From contig JABUUT010000034.1 in assembly GCA_021443045.1 (NCBI GenBank), positions 1-13,603 on the forward strand: 13,603 bases of DNA. Reading direction: 5' to 3'. The notes beneath the pieces are model-generated. The model saw only the letters and a list, made by a program, of their open reading frames with translations. It had not been told where the DNA came from and did no database searches. The position numbers were made by a program, and so were the translations under genes. This document shows, in pieces, positions 7,009 to 13,603 of the stretch; position 1 is the first letter of the stretch, and the number at the start of each line of letters is the position of its first letter. Source of the stretch: Fibrobacteraceae bacterium (GTDB lineage: Bacteria; Fibrobacterota; Fibrobacteria; Fibrobacterales; Fibrobacteraceae).

Positions 7009-7746
7009 CTATCTAAATATCCGTCGAATAATTTGGCCTATAACCCGAATCCCATAATCCACCACCGACAAATTGGATTTTTCACCACTATACCTTGTGG
7101 GAATAGGCAGTTCCGCCACAGGGACGTTGGCTGCATCTGCTATGGAAATCAACTCCAAATCAATATCAAAAGAAGGGCTGAGTTTTTCTAAATCCACTGT
7201 TTTTAAAAAATCAGAAGAGTACACAAGAAAGCCGCTGTGCCGGTCTGTGAGCCGCTGGCTGTAAACCAGATTTTCTAACGAAGTTAAAAAGGCTCCTCCG
7301 ATGCGCTTGTGCAAAGGCATGCCCCCTTTTTTTGCATCTCCGTCAATGGCACAACGGGAGCCTTGAAGCAAAGCTAAAGGGTGGCATTCCATGGCTGCCA
7401 AAAACTCATCGAGATATTCGGCAGGGTACTGGTTGTCTCCATGAAGACAGGCAATATATTTTGCTCCTGATTCCAAGCCCTGGCGAATACCCTCTTTTAC
7501 CACCGCACCATAACCCCGATTTTTTTCGAAGCGGATATAGGCAATGTTGAGCCCATTATCAGCCGATTGAGAAACAATTCTTTGAGCCACTTCTCCCGTT
7601 TGGTCTTTTGAGCCGTCATCCACAACTAAAATTCGGGATCGTTTTTTTACAGAACGGGAAACCTTGCCAAGCACATCCCAGAGGCGCTCCCCCACATTGT
7701 AGGCAGGAACAAAAATAAACGTATCAAAGTTCTGTTCCAGCGCCAT
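7009..7746 (-). CDS. Family 2 glycosyltransferase, polyprenyl-phosphate/DPM1-like, without membrane helices
   Basis: A 245-residue GT-A fold enzyme that transfers a sugar from a nucleotide donor. Motifs: FIFVPAYNVGERL (10-22), VVDDGSKDQT (41-50) for nucleotide binding, the acidic metal-site stretch HGDNQYP (102-108, in the DxD place), SGFLVYS (171-177) and FDIDLEL (193-199). These resemble dolichol/undecaprenyl-phosphate glycosyltransferases such as ArnC or DPM1, but the C-terminal membrane helices of ArnC are absent; only a basic amphipathic tail (YGIRVIGQIIRRIFR) is seen. I placed the start at ATG 7746. An upstream start at 7893 would add 49 residues with no family resemblance and overlap the previous gene by 170 nt. 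The chosen start overlaps it by 23 nt, so coupling is likely. The donor may come from the upstream UDP-sugar enzyme. Acceptor and sugar are unknown. Confidence 0.88.
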   Translation of the reverse strand: MALEQNFDTFIFVPAYNVGERLWDVLGKVSRSVKKRSRILVVDDGSKDQTGEVAQRIVSQSADNGLNIAYIRFEKNRGYGAVVKEGIRQGLESGAKYIACLHGDNQYPAEYLDEFLAAMECHPLALLQGSRCAIDGDAKKGGMPLHKRIGGAFLTSLENLVYSQRLTDRHSGFLVYSSDFLKTVDLEKLSPSFDIDLELISIADAANVPVAELPIPTRYSGEKSNLSVVDYGIRVIGQIIRRIFR

Positions 7747-8767
7747 AGTGATCCACAAACCAAGAGAGGGATTCCCTAAGTACCACATCCAAGGGAGTCG
7801 AAGCCTTAAAACCCAATAAACGCTCCGCCTTTTCCACATCGGGCAAGCGACGCAGGGAATCGTCGTAACCAACGCCGTAATACGCTTCACCATCTATAGA
7901 ACAAGGCTCTGGAATTGATGCCAGAGAAACGCCTCTCAATTGGGCATATATCCGCCGCATTTTTTCGGCCAGTTCTGCTATCGTCACCTCATTCTCGGGG
8001 TTGCCCACATTGAAGGTTTGGTAAAAAGCTTTTTCTGGAGAAGCAAAAACATCAAAAAGAAAATCCATGGCATCAAAAACAGAAGTAAAGGAGCGACGAG
8101 CACAACCTCCATTTACCAACTTTATAGGCTCCCCTTTCAACAAGGCTGTAGAAAAATTGGCCAGCACCCGAGGAATACCTTCACCATCAACACCTGGCAT
8201 AAAATCCATGTAGGGCCCCACAAAATTAAAGGGCCTCACCATGGTCCACCTTAAATTTTCAAGGCCCGCCACAAAACGTTCCGTCAAAAGTTTTGCCGTG
8301 GCGTATGACCAGCGGGAACTTTGCACAGGGCCAAAAATAAGGGGCGTTTCATCTTCCTTTAAAGGCCCTGAATCGGCAGGAGTTTTTCCGTACACTTCGG
8401 AGGTGGAAAAATGAATGAGCCATGAGCCCGATTTTTGGCAAGCTTCCGCCAGCAAGGCCGGATAATCGTAGTTGCTTCGAATAACCGTTACCGCTTGAGA
8501 CATGTAACGGCTAGGAGTGCAAATGGCAGCCAGGTTCACCACAATAGGAAACTGGGCTATGCGCTGAACAACCCCAGGAGCCGACAAGTCGGAACAAAAA
8601 AATTCAACCCGTTCATTTTGCAAATACTGCTGAATGCGATAGCAATCGGTATCCACACCAAAAATACGCCATTTTGTTCGGCACAAAATAGCGTTCATCA
8701 GGTGCGAGCCTATAAAGCCACCGCAGCCCACAATGGCCACGGTAACAGATGTATTATTCGGAAACAA
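7724..8767 (-). CDS. ArnA-dehydrogenase-like NAD-dependent UDP-sugar decarboxylase/epimerase
   Basis: A 347-residue extended SDR enzyme. The NAD-binding motif is GCGGFIG (14-20). The active site reads STSEVYG (121-127), with Tyr155 and Lys159 in YATAK. Compared from memory with the C-terminal half of E. coli ArnA, which oxidatively decarboxylates UDP-glucuronate, it keeps the STSEVYG Ser/Glu pair, GPV-x(3)-RW-x-Y (146-155), GNPENE (255-260) and the catalytic-type Arg in RRLP (Arg306/307). It may thus make a UDP-4-keto-pentose or UDP-xylose-like sugar; this is inferred. No formyltransferase half is fused. The start is TTG 8767, preceded by GGTGGAT; this overlaps the lipoprotein gene by 14 nt. 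GTG 8740 is an alternative. The GT2 gene downstream overlaps by 23 nt. The hexamer GTGGAT lies 4 nt before the start of both genes. Confidence 0.87.
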   Translation of the reverse strand: MFPNNTSVTVAIVGCGGFIGSHLMNAILCRTKWRIFGVDTDCYRIQQYLQNERVEFFCSDLSAPGVVQRIAQFPIVVNLAAICTPSRYMSQAVTVIRSNYDYPALLAEACQKSGSWLIHFSTSEVYGKTPADSGPLKEDETPLIFGPVQSSRWSYATAKLLTERFVAGLENLRWTMVRPFNFVGPYMDFMPGVDGEGIPRVLANFSTALLKGEPIKLVNGGCARRSFTSVFDAMDFLFDVFASPEKAFYQTFNVGNPENEVTIAELAEKMRRIYAQLRGVSLASIPEPCSIDGEAYYGVGYDDSLRRLPDVEKAERLLGFKASTPLDVVLRESLSWFVDHYGAGTEL

Positions 8768-9218
8768 CGATATCCACCGAGGCCCGCTTGGATGTGTTCA
8801 CATAGCCCATCACAGACAGGGAAGCTGTTTTGGAGGCCTTCACATTGCCGTTGTCGTTATCGGAAAGTACAACCTTGTAGGTATTGCAGGTTTTACCATC
8901 CATTACCGCATCTTGAGATTCGTCAAACATGTCAATGCCCCGATCTTCATCAGAGGTTGCATAAACTACCCGAAAGCCCGAATCTTCAATTTTTGTGCCA
9001 AAAACAAGGCTAACGGTATCGCCAATGGAAAACTTTTCGCCGGTCTTAGGAGAAACAATATTGTAATTTTCGCCATTGGCAACAGTGCAATCCAACTTAT
9101 TTTCTTCTTTGGAAGAAGATGATTCTGACGAGGCCTTAGTGGAAGATGAATCATCATCACTACAGCCCATTATAGTTGAAAAGGCCAAAGCCCACAAGAG
9201 AGTATAAGAGAATTTCAT
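8754..9218 (-). CDS. Small lipoprotein with Ser/Asp-rich tether and Ig-like domain
   Basis: A 154-residue protein starting at ATG 9218, with GAGGTG (9229-9224) just before it. An ATG at 9254 would add 12 residues ahead of the signal peptide and has no such site. The signal ends in lipobox IMGC (Cys19), followed by a flexible acidic/serine tether (20-38). The remainder is one beta-rich domain with IVSPKTGEKFSIGDTVSLVF, a pattern like Kre9/KNH-type or other Ig-like surface modules; two cysteines, in LDCTV and KTCNTY, may form a disulfide. It ends ASVDIVVSE. It is probably anchored in a membrane and exposed. It lies 41 nt after the beta-propeller gene and overlaps the start of the UDP-sugar enzyme gene. 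Exact function unknown. Confidence 0.82.
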   Translation of the reverse strand: MKFSYTLLWALAFSTIMGCSDDDSSSTKASSESSSSKEENKLDCTVANGENYNIVSPKTGEKFSIGDTVSLVFGTKIEDSGFRVVYATSDEDRGIDMFDESQDAVMDGKTCNTYKVVLSDNDNGNVKASKTASLSVMGYVNTSKRASVDIVVSE

Positions 9219-9259
9219 AAGCACCTCAATATTTAATTTTCTTATAAAATACAAAAAAT

Positions 9260-10789
9260 TTACTTCACTTTGTAAATAGAAATGCTTTTACTGTATTCAT
9301 AGCCAACCACAAGGAGTGGAGTATCCTTGACAGGGCTTTTTTCAGCAGGTATAAACAGCAAGCCTTCAGGGCCTCTATCCCTAGTATCCATAAAGTAGTC
9401 CACCACCTTAGGAGCTGCCCGACCGGTGCTGGTCACATCAAAAACGGCAATGCCATTACCCCTTTCTAGTCCAACAAAAGCAAAAATGCGATTTCCAACC
9501 TTGCCTACAGCCACGTTTTCGGGTTCACAACCCATACTTTCACTGCGAGCGTCTACCTTATTTTTTTTCTTCTTAGAATTCCAGTTAAAGTATTCCGGAG
9601 TTACCTTGGCCATCAATCGTTCCAACTTATCTCCAGAATCCCACACCAGTTCGCCAGTAGCACCGTTAAAAATGCTAATGGAACGGCTTCCGAAGCCATA
9701 AACAAAGGGGCATTTGCCACGCATATTTTCGGGGCAGGTTTCTAGTTTGCTAACACCTAAATTTTGAATGCTGGTTAAGGTTTTGCCCGAAAATGCAGTT
9801 TCTTCCAGCCTACCCTGTTCAAAAAGCTTTAGAGGAGTGGTTTCATCAGTCCAACCCTTGTAATCAATGGAAGCCCCTTCATTGGCGGTAATAATGTAAG
9901 GAACACCATCTCTTTCAAAAAAGGCAACGCCATCAGGCTGCCGAAGTCCACGAACAGGAACATTTTTTATGTCTATAAAACCATCGTTGCGGGAGTCTAT
10001 ACCAAAGCCTTTCTGGGAATGATCCACATAGCCCAAACCAAAAACTTCATCAACCTTTTTGGCGGCAATGTCAATGCGAGCCAAGGCATTATTTTCTTGC
10101 AAACTTACCCAAGCATATTTTCCATCGTCAGAAATGGTAATATACTCAGGCTCCAAGCCACGCAAAATTCCCTGGTTTCCTGGAGAACGCACCCCTTTGG
10201 CAATCAAATCAGCGGTATCCAGTTTGTCAAAACCAACAATGTCCACCTTAACATTCATGGATGCAGAATCTTGGGCCTCCAGACTATCAATGGAAAGAAT
10301 GGCAACCCCACCAAAAGGATCAATGGTAAAATCATCGCTGGGAGAACCTTCGCAGGCAACCAGAATCTGCTTGCCATTTGGAGTAAAAGTAAGCATGTCT
10401 GGATGAGAACAAACCGGATATACACCAATAGTTCTAATTTCATCGTCATAGCGCATCAGTTGCACAAAGCCATCATCAGTTTCCGGATTGGCAAGAATAC
10501 TTGCAGCCACCAAATTTCCAGAGACAGAAACGCTAGTGGCAACACCTGTCAAAGAGTAATCCATCCGGTCATTAATCTTTGAAAAGTCGCTCATGTCAAT
10601 CATGGCCATGGCATCTCTATCACCTACAGAAAAAAGAATTTTCTTCTCAGGCATATAGGCCGTTATTTCGGACATGGGAGCAGAAACCCTAGCAATCGGC
10701 TCCAAAACCGACTTAAACTGAAAAGAATTTTGAGCAACAGCCGAAGCAAGCCCAAAAGCGAGAACTCCGAAGAATATTTTTTTAGTCAT
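9260..10789 (-). CDS. Secreted choice-of-anchor I family beta-propeller protein
   Basis: A 509-residue exported protein with signal peptide 1-19 (cleavage AVA-QN). The body shows repeated propeller blades typical of the choice-of-anchor I / mesenchyme-specific glycoprotein-like family: LRGLEPEYITISDDGKYAWVSLQENNALARIDI, GYVDHSQKGFGIDSRNDGFIDI, LRQPDGVAFFERDGVPYIITANEGASIDYKGW, and near the end a GCEPENVAVGKVGNRIFAFVGLERGNGIAVFDV blade and DRGPEGLLFIP. Family members are secreted, often near phosphatases; their ligand is generally unknown. The last residues (YEYSKSISIYKVK) complete a blade, and no poly-Ser linker or sorting domain follows, unlike other exported proteins in this window. AGGAG sits 6 nt before the ATG. 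The gene lies 9 nt after the coiled-coil gene and is presumably co-transcribed. Confidence 0.85.
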   Translation of the reverse strand: MTKKIFFGVLAFGLASAVAQNSFQFKSVLEPIARVSAPMSEITAYMPEKKILFSVGDRDAMAMIDMSDFSKINDRMDYSLTGVATSVSVSGNLVAASILANPETDDGFVQLMRYDDEIRTIGVYPVCSHPDMLTFTPNGKQILVACEGSPSDDFTIDPFGGVAILSIDSLEAQDSASMNVKVDIVGFDKLDTADLIAKGVRSPGNQGILRGLEPEYITISDDGKYAWVSLQENNALARIDIAAKKVDEVFGLGYVDHSQKGFGIDSRNDGFIDIKNVPVRGLRQPDGVAFFERDGVPYIITANEGASIDYKGWTDETTPLKLFEQGRLEETAFSGKTLTSIQNLGVSKLETCPENMRGKCPFVYGFGSRSISIFNGATGELVWDSGDKLERLMAKVTPEYFNWNSKKKKNKVDARSESMGCEPENVAVGKVGNRIFAFVGLERGNGIAVFDVTSTGRAAPKVVDYFMDTRDRGPEGLLFIPAEKSPVKDTPLLVVGYEYSKSISIYKVK

Positions 10790-10798
10790 ACAATACTC

Positions 10799-11194
10799 CT
10801 AAAAGAGCAACCAAAACAACAGCATGCCCAATGCCACGCCACCCAAAAATGTTCCACCCGACATAGCCACATCCTCTTTAGAAGGGCCTTTCTTGCCAGA
10901 GTCCATTTTAGATTCTATAGCAATGCGCAAAGCCTTGCTGCATGTTTCGTTTTCTTTTTTTATTGTGTTGTAACTATTTTCCCAACTTTCACACCGAGCT
11001 TTTTGTTTTGATAAATCCATACGCAAGGAATCTTTTTCCACAGCGCAGGAACTATCCCTAACAACCATAATGCTGTCGCGCATTGCAATTTCCGCTTCCC
11101 AGTTTACCTCCGTTGAAGCCTCTTGAGAAAAGCCAAGAGAAAAGACAAAGAAGAGGGTGGTAAAAAACGGAATATGCAATGATGATAATTTCAT
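10799..11194 (-). CDS. Exported coiled-coil protein with C-terminal membrane anchor
   Basis: A 131-residue protein of unrecognised family. It has a signal peptide (1-23, FFTTLFFVFSLGFS then QE). A charged helical middle (about 30-98) has heptad-like spacing and three cysteines (50, 68, 85) that could cross-link chains. The C-terminal hydrophobic segment SGGTFLGGVALGMLLFWLLF (112-131) is rich in glycine and ends the protein. The predicted topology is a periplasmic coiled coil held by a tail anchor with no cytoplasmic domain. AAGG of its ribosome binding site overlaps the TAA stop of the upstream poly-Ser gene (6-nt gap), favouring coupled translation. A structural or scaffold role is a guess. 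Confidence 0.75.
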   Translation of the reverse strand: MKLSSLHIPFFTTLFFVFSLGFSQEASTEVNWEAEIAMRDSIMVVRDSSCAVEKDSLRMDLSKQKARCESWENSYNTIKKENETCSKALRIAIESKMDSGKKGPSKEDVAMSGGTFLGGVALGMLLFWLLF

Positions 11195-11200
11195 AGAACC

Positions 11201-12352
11201 TTAGCGAGGCAAAACAACTTTTTTATTCCAAACCCCTGAAGCATTCTTCACATAGTAAATGCCTGGAGGCAAAAGCCTAGCATTCTTCACAACAGTTCCA
11301 TCTAAGCGACGAACTTCTACAGATTCCTCGTTCCAAGCGGGAGAGCTGGCAAATACATCTACCAAGCGTTCTGTTTTGCTAGAAGATGATTTAGAGTCAC
11401 CCTTTGAAGAAGATGATTTGGGTTCGACTTTAGAAGATGAGGACTTGGCCTCGCCACTGCTGGAGGATTTTCCGCCAACGCTGCTGGAAGACTTATCTCC
11501 ACCACTGCTGGAGGATTTTCCGCCAACGCTGCTGGAGGATTTGGGTTCTTCCTTGGAGGATGATGACTTGGCCTCGGGGCTAGAGGAAGAAGAACTTTCA
11601 ATGTTCTTATTTGGATCGCTAAGCACGATTTTTAGAGTCTGAACACGGAAATCCGTTACATTTTGCAAAGTTTCCTGCTTTATGGACTGTATGGCAGATT
11701 TTACAGCATTGATGGAATCGTAAGAAATGCCACTTCCATAAGTAATTTGCGTCGCCGCCACAGCAATAACAGAGTCCCCTTTTTTTTCTTCAGTAGTTAC
11801 AGTATTCCTTGCTTCAACTGAGGAAATCCACCATTCAAATTGGAATTCAAATGTTTTGGATACCGCAATGTTACCAGCCATAAAAGACTCATCTTTAGGA
11901 ATAGAATTCCTTTTATCCATTACAAAAACGTTGTAGCTATTGGTGGAGTCAAAATCGGCAAAACGCAATTGATGAATGTCATAAATATAAGTGGCGTAGT
12001 TTTCCGTAATGTCTTCAACCCAATTTTTATTCACCCATTTGGCAAAGGAGTAGTCGTTAGATTTTGTTTCACGACACTCCGCCGTAATAGACAGAGGAAT
12101 GTCATAGGCAAGATTTTTTACAATGGGCTGTAGGGTTGTGTAAGATGCATGATGATTTTGTTTTACTGTATCGGCCTTCATGGTGTGCAAGTTGCCTCGC
12201 CAATAAAACTCATCAATGGAAGAGAGCTTCAGCTCCACCTTGGGGTTATCACTGGTGGTAAGGGTATCACAGATATTCCTGATGAACACCTCACCATCTT
12301 GAGCCATAGCGCTCATAGTAAAAAAAGAAAGTATTGCAAGAATTTTACGCAT
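11201..12352 (-). CDS. Secreted poly-serine-linker protein with C-terminal sorting-like domain
   Basis: The 383-residue product has a signal peptide (1-17, SAMA-QD) and an N-terminal beta-rich domain (about 20-250) that I do not recognise. It has three cysteines (28, 93, plus one only if the signal is miscleaved; effectively two). A long linker (253-326) is made of nine runs of four to six serines separated by Lys/Glu/Gly/Pro triplets. The last 55 residues, ending VEVRRLDGTVVKNARLLPPGIYYVKNASGVWNKKVVLPR, follow the same G-x(n)-LP-x-G-x-Y-x-V plan as the esterase tail, suggesting a shared export or surface-attachment route (type IX-like, inferred). GAGG lies 4 nt before the ATG. It sits 18 nt after the PfkB kinase gene and 6 nt before the coiled-coil gene. 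Function unknown; a surface or adhesion role is possible. Confidence 0.78.
   Translation of the reverse strand: MRKILAILSFFTMSAMAQDGEVFIRNICDTLTTSDNPKVELKLSSIDEFYWRGNLHTMKADTVKQNHHASYTTLQPIVKNLAYDIPLSITAECRETKSNDYSFAKWVNKNWVEDITENYATYIYDIHQLRFADFDSTNSYNVFVMDKRNSIPKDESFMAGNIAVSKTFEFQFEWWISSVEARNTVTTEEKKGDSVIAVAATQITYGSGISYDSINAVKSAIQSIKQETLQNVTDFRVQTLKIVLSDPNKNIESSSSSSPEAKSSSSKEEPKSSSSVGGKSSSSGGDKSSSSVGGKSSSSGEAKSSSSKVEPKSSSSKGDSKSSSSKTERLVDVFASSPAWNEESVEVRRLDGTVVKNARLLPPGIYYVKNASGVWNKKVVLPR
11375..11596 (-). repeat. Poly-Ser coding repeat with an internal 48-bp duplication
   Basis: This region encodes the serine-rich linker. Within it, 35 nt at 11454-11488 recur perfectly at 11502-11536, a 48-nt period equal to 16 residues (two KSSSS blocks plus VGG and G-x-x). 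The exact identity points to a recent duplication in frame, so linker length may vary between strains. Confidence 0.85.
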
Positions 12353-12370
12353 ACAGCCTCTTTTGTTTTA

Positions 12371-13330
12371 TTAAAAACTTGCCAAAATACGCTTCCATCC
12401 CTCTTCAGGAATTTGAGCCCCCATCACCTGAACCACTTCGTTAGCTACAGAAGCTGCCAAGCGACCTGTTTTTTCCATATCCCATCCAGACAAGTATCCA
12501 TACAGAAATCCCGAAGCCCACAAATCACCAGCCCCGGTAGTATCAATAGCCTTGGCAGCTCCAGCAGCAGTCTTTGTAACCACTCCATTCTGTGCAATCA
12601 AGGCCCCCCTTTTTCCAATTTTAACAACTGCCAGGGGCGCCTTTTGTGCAAGTACTTTCAAGGCCTCTTCTTCCTTTACGCCTGCGTAGGCAAAGGCTTC
12701 ATCTTCATTGGCAATCACAATGTCAATCATCTTCTTGTCAAACAGTTCATCAAATGTGCTGCGACAAGCGTCCACTACCCCAAAGGAACTGAAATCCAAA
12801 GCAGTCTGCACCCCAAGAGACTTTGCCAGAGTAAAAGCCTTTTTAAAACATTCAGCGTCAAAAGCTCTGTAACCTTCGGCATAGAGCAAAGAAACACCAT
12901 TGAAAAGTTCTGGGGTAAAATCTGTAGCGGCAAGCTTGTTGGAAGCCCCCAAAAAGGTCCACATGCTCCGTTCTGCATCTGGAGTTACAGCAGAAAGAAC
13001 ACAACCGGTAGCAGTGTCCGTTCTTTCCATTTTAGACTCTACCTGAGAATTTTTCAAATGATTTTCAAAAAGAAGGCCCAACTGGTCTTTGCCCACCTTA
13101 GAAATAAAAGAAGCTTTTCCACCCAGCTTTGCATAACCCACCATGGTGTTGCAAGCGGAACCACCTGGCACCATCACGGGGTTTTTGACGGTACTTAAAA
13201 AATTCTGCATGGCATCACTTTCCACAGAAGTCATGCCCCCCTTCTGTACGCCCTGTTTTTCTATCCAAGAATCATCAACATTAACTAAAACATCCACAAG
13301 GGCCGCGCCCATTCCAAGTACATTCTTCAT
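12371..13330 (-). CDS. PfkB-family kinase (adenosine-kinase/ribokinase-like)
   Basis: A 319-residue cytoplasmic kinase that phosphorylates a sugar or nucleoside with ATP. Motifs: N-terminal MKNVLGMGAALVDVLV, substrate-side PGGSACNTMVGYAKLGG (55-71, PfkB signature 1), the NxxE motif at Asn208-Glu211, and AIDTTGAGDLWASGFLYG (261-278, signature 2) with catalytic Asp269. The layout resembles the adenosine kinase branch, but substrate cannot be fixed from sequence. I chose ATG 13330 because AGAGG lies 5 nt before it and homology starts there; an in-frame TTG at 13348 would sit at the predicted transcription start. It is the first gene of the minus-strand cluster, 18 nt before the poly-Ser gene, with a good promoter just upstream. 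A kinase ahead of envelope genes may be coincidental co-transcription. Confidence 0.92.
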   Translation of the reverse strand: MKNVLGMGAALVDVLVNVDDSWIEKQGVQKGGMTSVESDAMQNFLSTVKNPVMVPGGSACNTMVGYAKLGGKASFISKVGKDQLGLLFENHLKNSQVESKMERTDTATGCVLSAVTPDAERSMWTFLGASNKLAATDFTPELFNGVSLLYAEGYRAFDAECFKKAFTLAKSLGVQTALDFSSFGVVDACRSTFDELFDKKMIDIVIANEDEAFAYAGVKEEEALKVLAQKAPLAVVKIGKRGALIAQNGVVTKTAAGAAKAIDTTGAGDLWASGFLYGYLSGWDMEKTGRLAASVANEVVQVMGAQIPEEGWKRILASF

Positions 13331-13354
13331 AAAAACCTCTTCTACCAAATTTCA

Positions 13355-13383
13355 AATGTAAATATAGCAAAATAGGGAGTCAA
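13355..13383 (-). promoter_or_regulatory. Sigma70-like promoter of the pfkB-led cluster
   Basis: On the minus strand TTGACT (13383-13378, 5/6) and TACATT (13360-13355, 4/6) are separated by exactly 17 nt. The start of transcription would fall near 13348, giving an 18-nt leader with AGAGG before ATG 13330. TATATT at 13367-13362 is a closer -10 match but would be only 11 nt from TTGACT. Confidence 0.5.
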
Positions 13384-13430
13384 CCACCAAGACCAAAGAT
13401 TCAATCCACACCGAAAGGTTATAAATAGTG

Positions 13431-13506
13431 GTTGGTGGCTGGTGGTTGGTGGCTGGTGGTTGGTGGCTGGTGGTTGGTGGTTGGTGGCTGGTGGTTGGTG
13501 GTTGGG
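13431..13506 (+). repeat. G-rich heptamer tandem repeat
   Basis: About ten consecutive 7-nt units, GTTGGTG or GCTGGTG, mostly alternating, end in a degenerate GTTGGGT. The many GG pairs could form two-tetrad G-quadruplexes. It starts about 47 nt upstream of the -35 of the cluster promoter. CAACCACC at 13381-13388 is complementary to the unit junctions and could pair with it. Copy number is likely to be unstable. Confidence 0.9.
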
Positions 13507-13509
13507 TTG

Positions 13510-13551
13510 GTGTCATTCTGAGGGGCAAAGCCCCGAAGAATCCAGGGAATG
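13510..13551 (-). repeat. Dispersed palindromic repeat, copy 3 (inverted)
   Basis: Read on the minus strand it opens with CATTCCCTGG and closes with ATGACAC, like copy 2. The outer arms are ATTCT (13515-13519) and AGAAT (13537-13541), perfectly paired. The inner arms are GGGGC (13522-13526) and GCCCC (13530-13534) around AAA. The stem bases differ from copies 1 and 2 but pairing is kept. Confidence 0.85.
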
Positions 13552-13555
13552 TCTA

Positions 13556-13603
13556 TTTAATGATTAATGAATTGTCATGGCGCTTCGCGCTGACTCTGGG
13601 CCT
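13556..13603. repeat. Heptamer tract plus a short terminal hairpin
   Basis: TTTAATG, ATTAATG and AATTGTC (13556-13576) are the reverse complement of the CATTAAN tract at 61-88. GCGC-TTC-GCGC at 13580-13590 forms a small stem that may belong to a further palindrome copy cut by the window end; this is uncertain. No gene is seen. Confidence 0.45.

Noticed and set aside
7747..7893. N-terminal 49-residue extension of the glycosyltransferase reading frame
   Set aside because: It overlaps the ArnA-like gene by 170 nt and shows no GT2 resemblance. ATG 7746 fits where the family's first strand begins.
8435..9013. Plus-strand open frame of 192 codons across the lipoprotein and UDP-sugar genes
   Set aside because: It spans two real minus-strand genes and shows no family pattern or start signal.
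10019..10582. Plus-strand open frame of 187 codons within the beta-propeller gene
   Set aside because: It is a shadow of the minus-strand gene, whose signal peptide and blade repeats are clear.
11259..11642. Plus-strand open frame rich in Glu/Asp/Leu opposite the poly-Ser gene
   Set aside because: Its composition is a simple antisense product of serine-repeat codons. It has no ribosome binding site or family signature.
12149..13198. Long plus-strand open frame (349 codons) across the poly-Ser and kinase genes
   Set aside because: It lies antisense to the well-supported PfkB kinase and shows low-complexity, Ser/His/Cys-rich translation without motifs.

Overview
The window looks like chromosomal DNA of a Fibrobacter-type bacterium (phylum Fibrobacterota). 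The clues are secreted proteins with runs of serine between domains (xxxSSSS repeats), short C-terminal sorting-like domains after those linkers, an acetylxylan-esterase-type enzyme, and many small lipoproteins with Ser/Asp-rich tethers. This assignment is inference from protein style; there is no rRNA or other marker gene.

Layout. The left edge (1-274) is non-coding and holds two copies of a small palindromic repeat embedded in tracts with a 7-nt period. Then come trmO (+, tRNA m6t6A37 methyltransferase) and, tail to tail with it, a secreted CE6/SASA-type carbohydrate esterase (-). An AT-rich 271-bp divergent spacer separates the esterase from a small lipoprotein gene (+), which again meets the next gene tail to tail. 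From 13330 down to 2941 everything lies on the minus strand: ten closely packed genes with gaps of 6-61 nt or short overlaps. In transcription order they are a PfkB-family kinase, a secreted poly-Ser protein, a tail-anchored coiled-coil protein, a secreted choice-of-anchor-I beta-propeller protein, a lipoprotein, an ArnA-dehydrogenase-like UDP-sugar enzyme, a GT2 glycosyltransferase, a MoxR AAA ATPase, a DUF58 protein and a TgpA-like transglutaminase. The last three are the well-known MoxR/DUF58/transglutaminase trio. A good sigma70-like promoter (13355-13383) sits in front of the kinase. The 61-nt gap with a hairpin before moxR is the likeliest internal boundary. The right edge (13384-13603) carries a heptamer tandem repeat and a third, inverted copy of the left-edge palindrome.

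How they may work together. Most of the minus-strand genes encode envelope or exported proteins plus sugar-nucleotide and glycosyl-transfer enzymes, so a shared role in envelope or surface glycan work is plausible but unproven. The most notable non-coding signals are: (i) the palindromic repeat whose two stems differ between copies yet keep base pairing; (ii) the heptamer tracts beside it, which share one purine/pyrimidine pattern; and (iii) probable intrinsic terminators placed inside the 3' coding end of the convergent neighbour at both tail-to-tail junctions.
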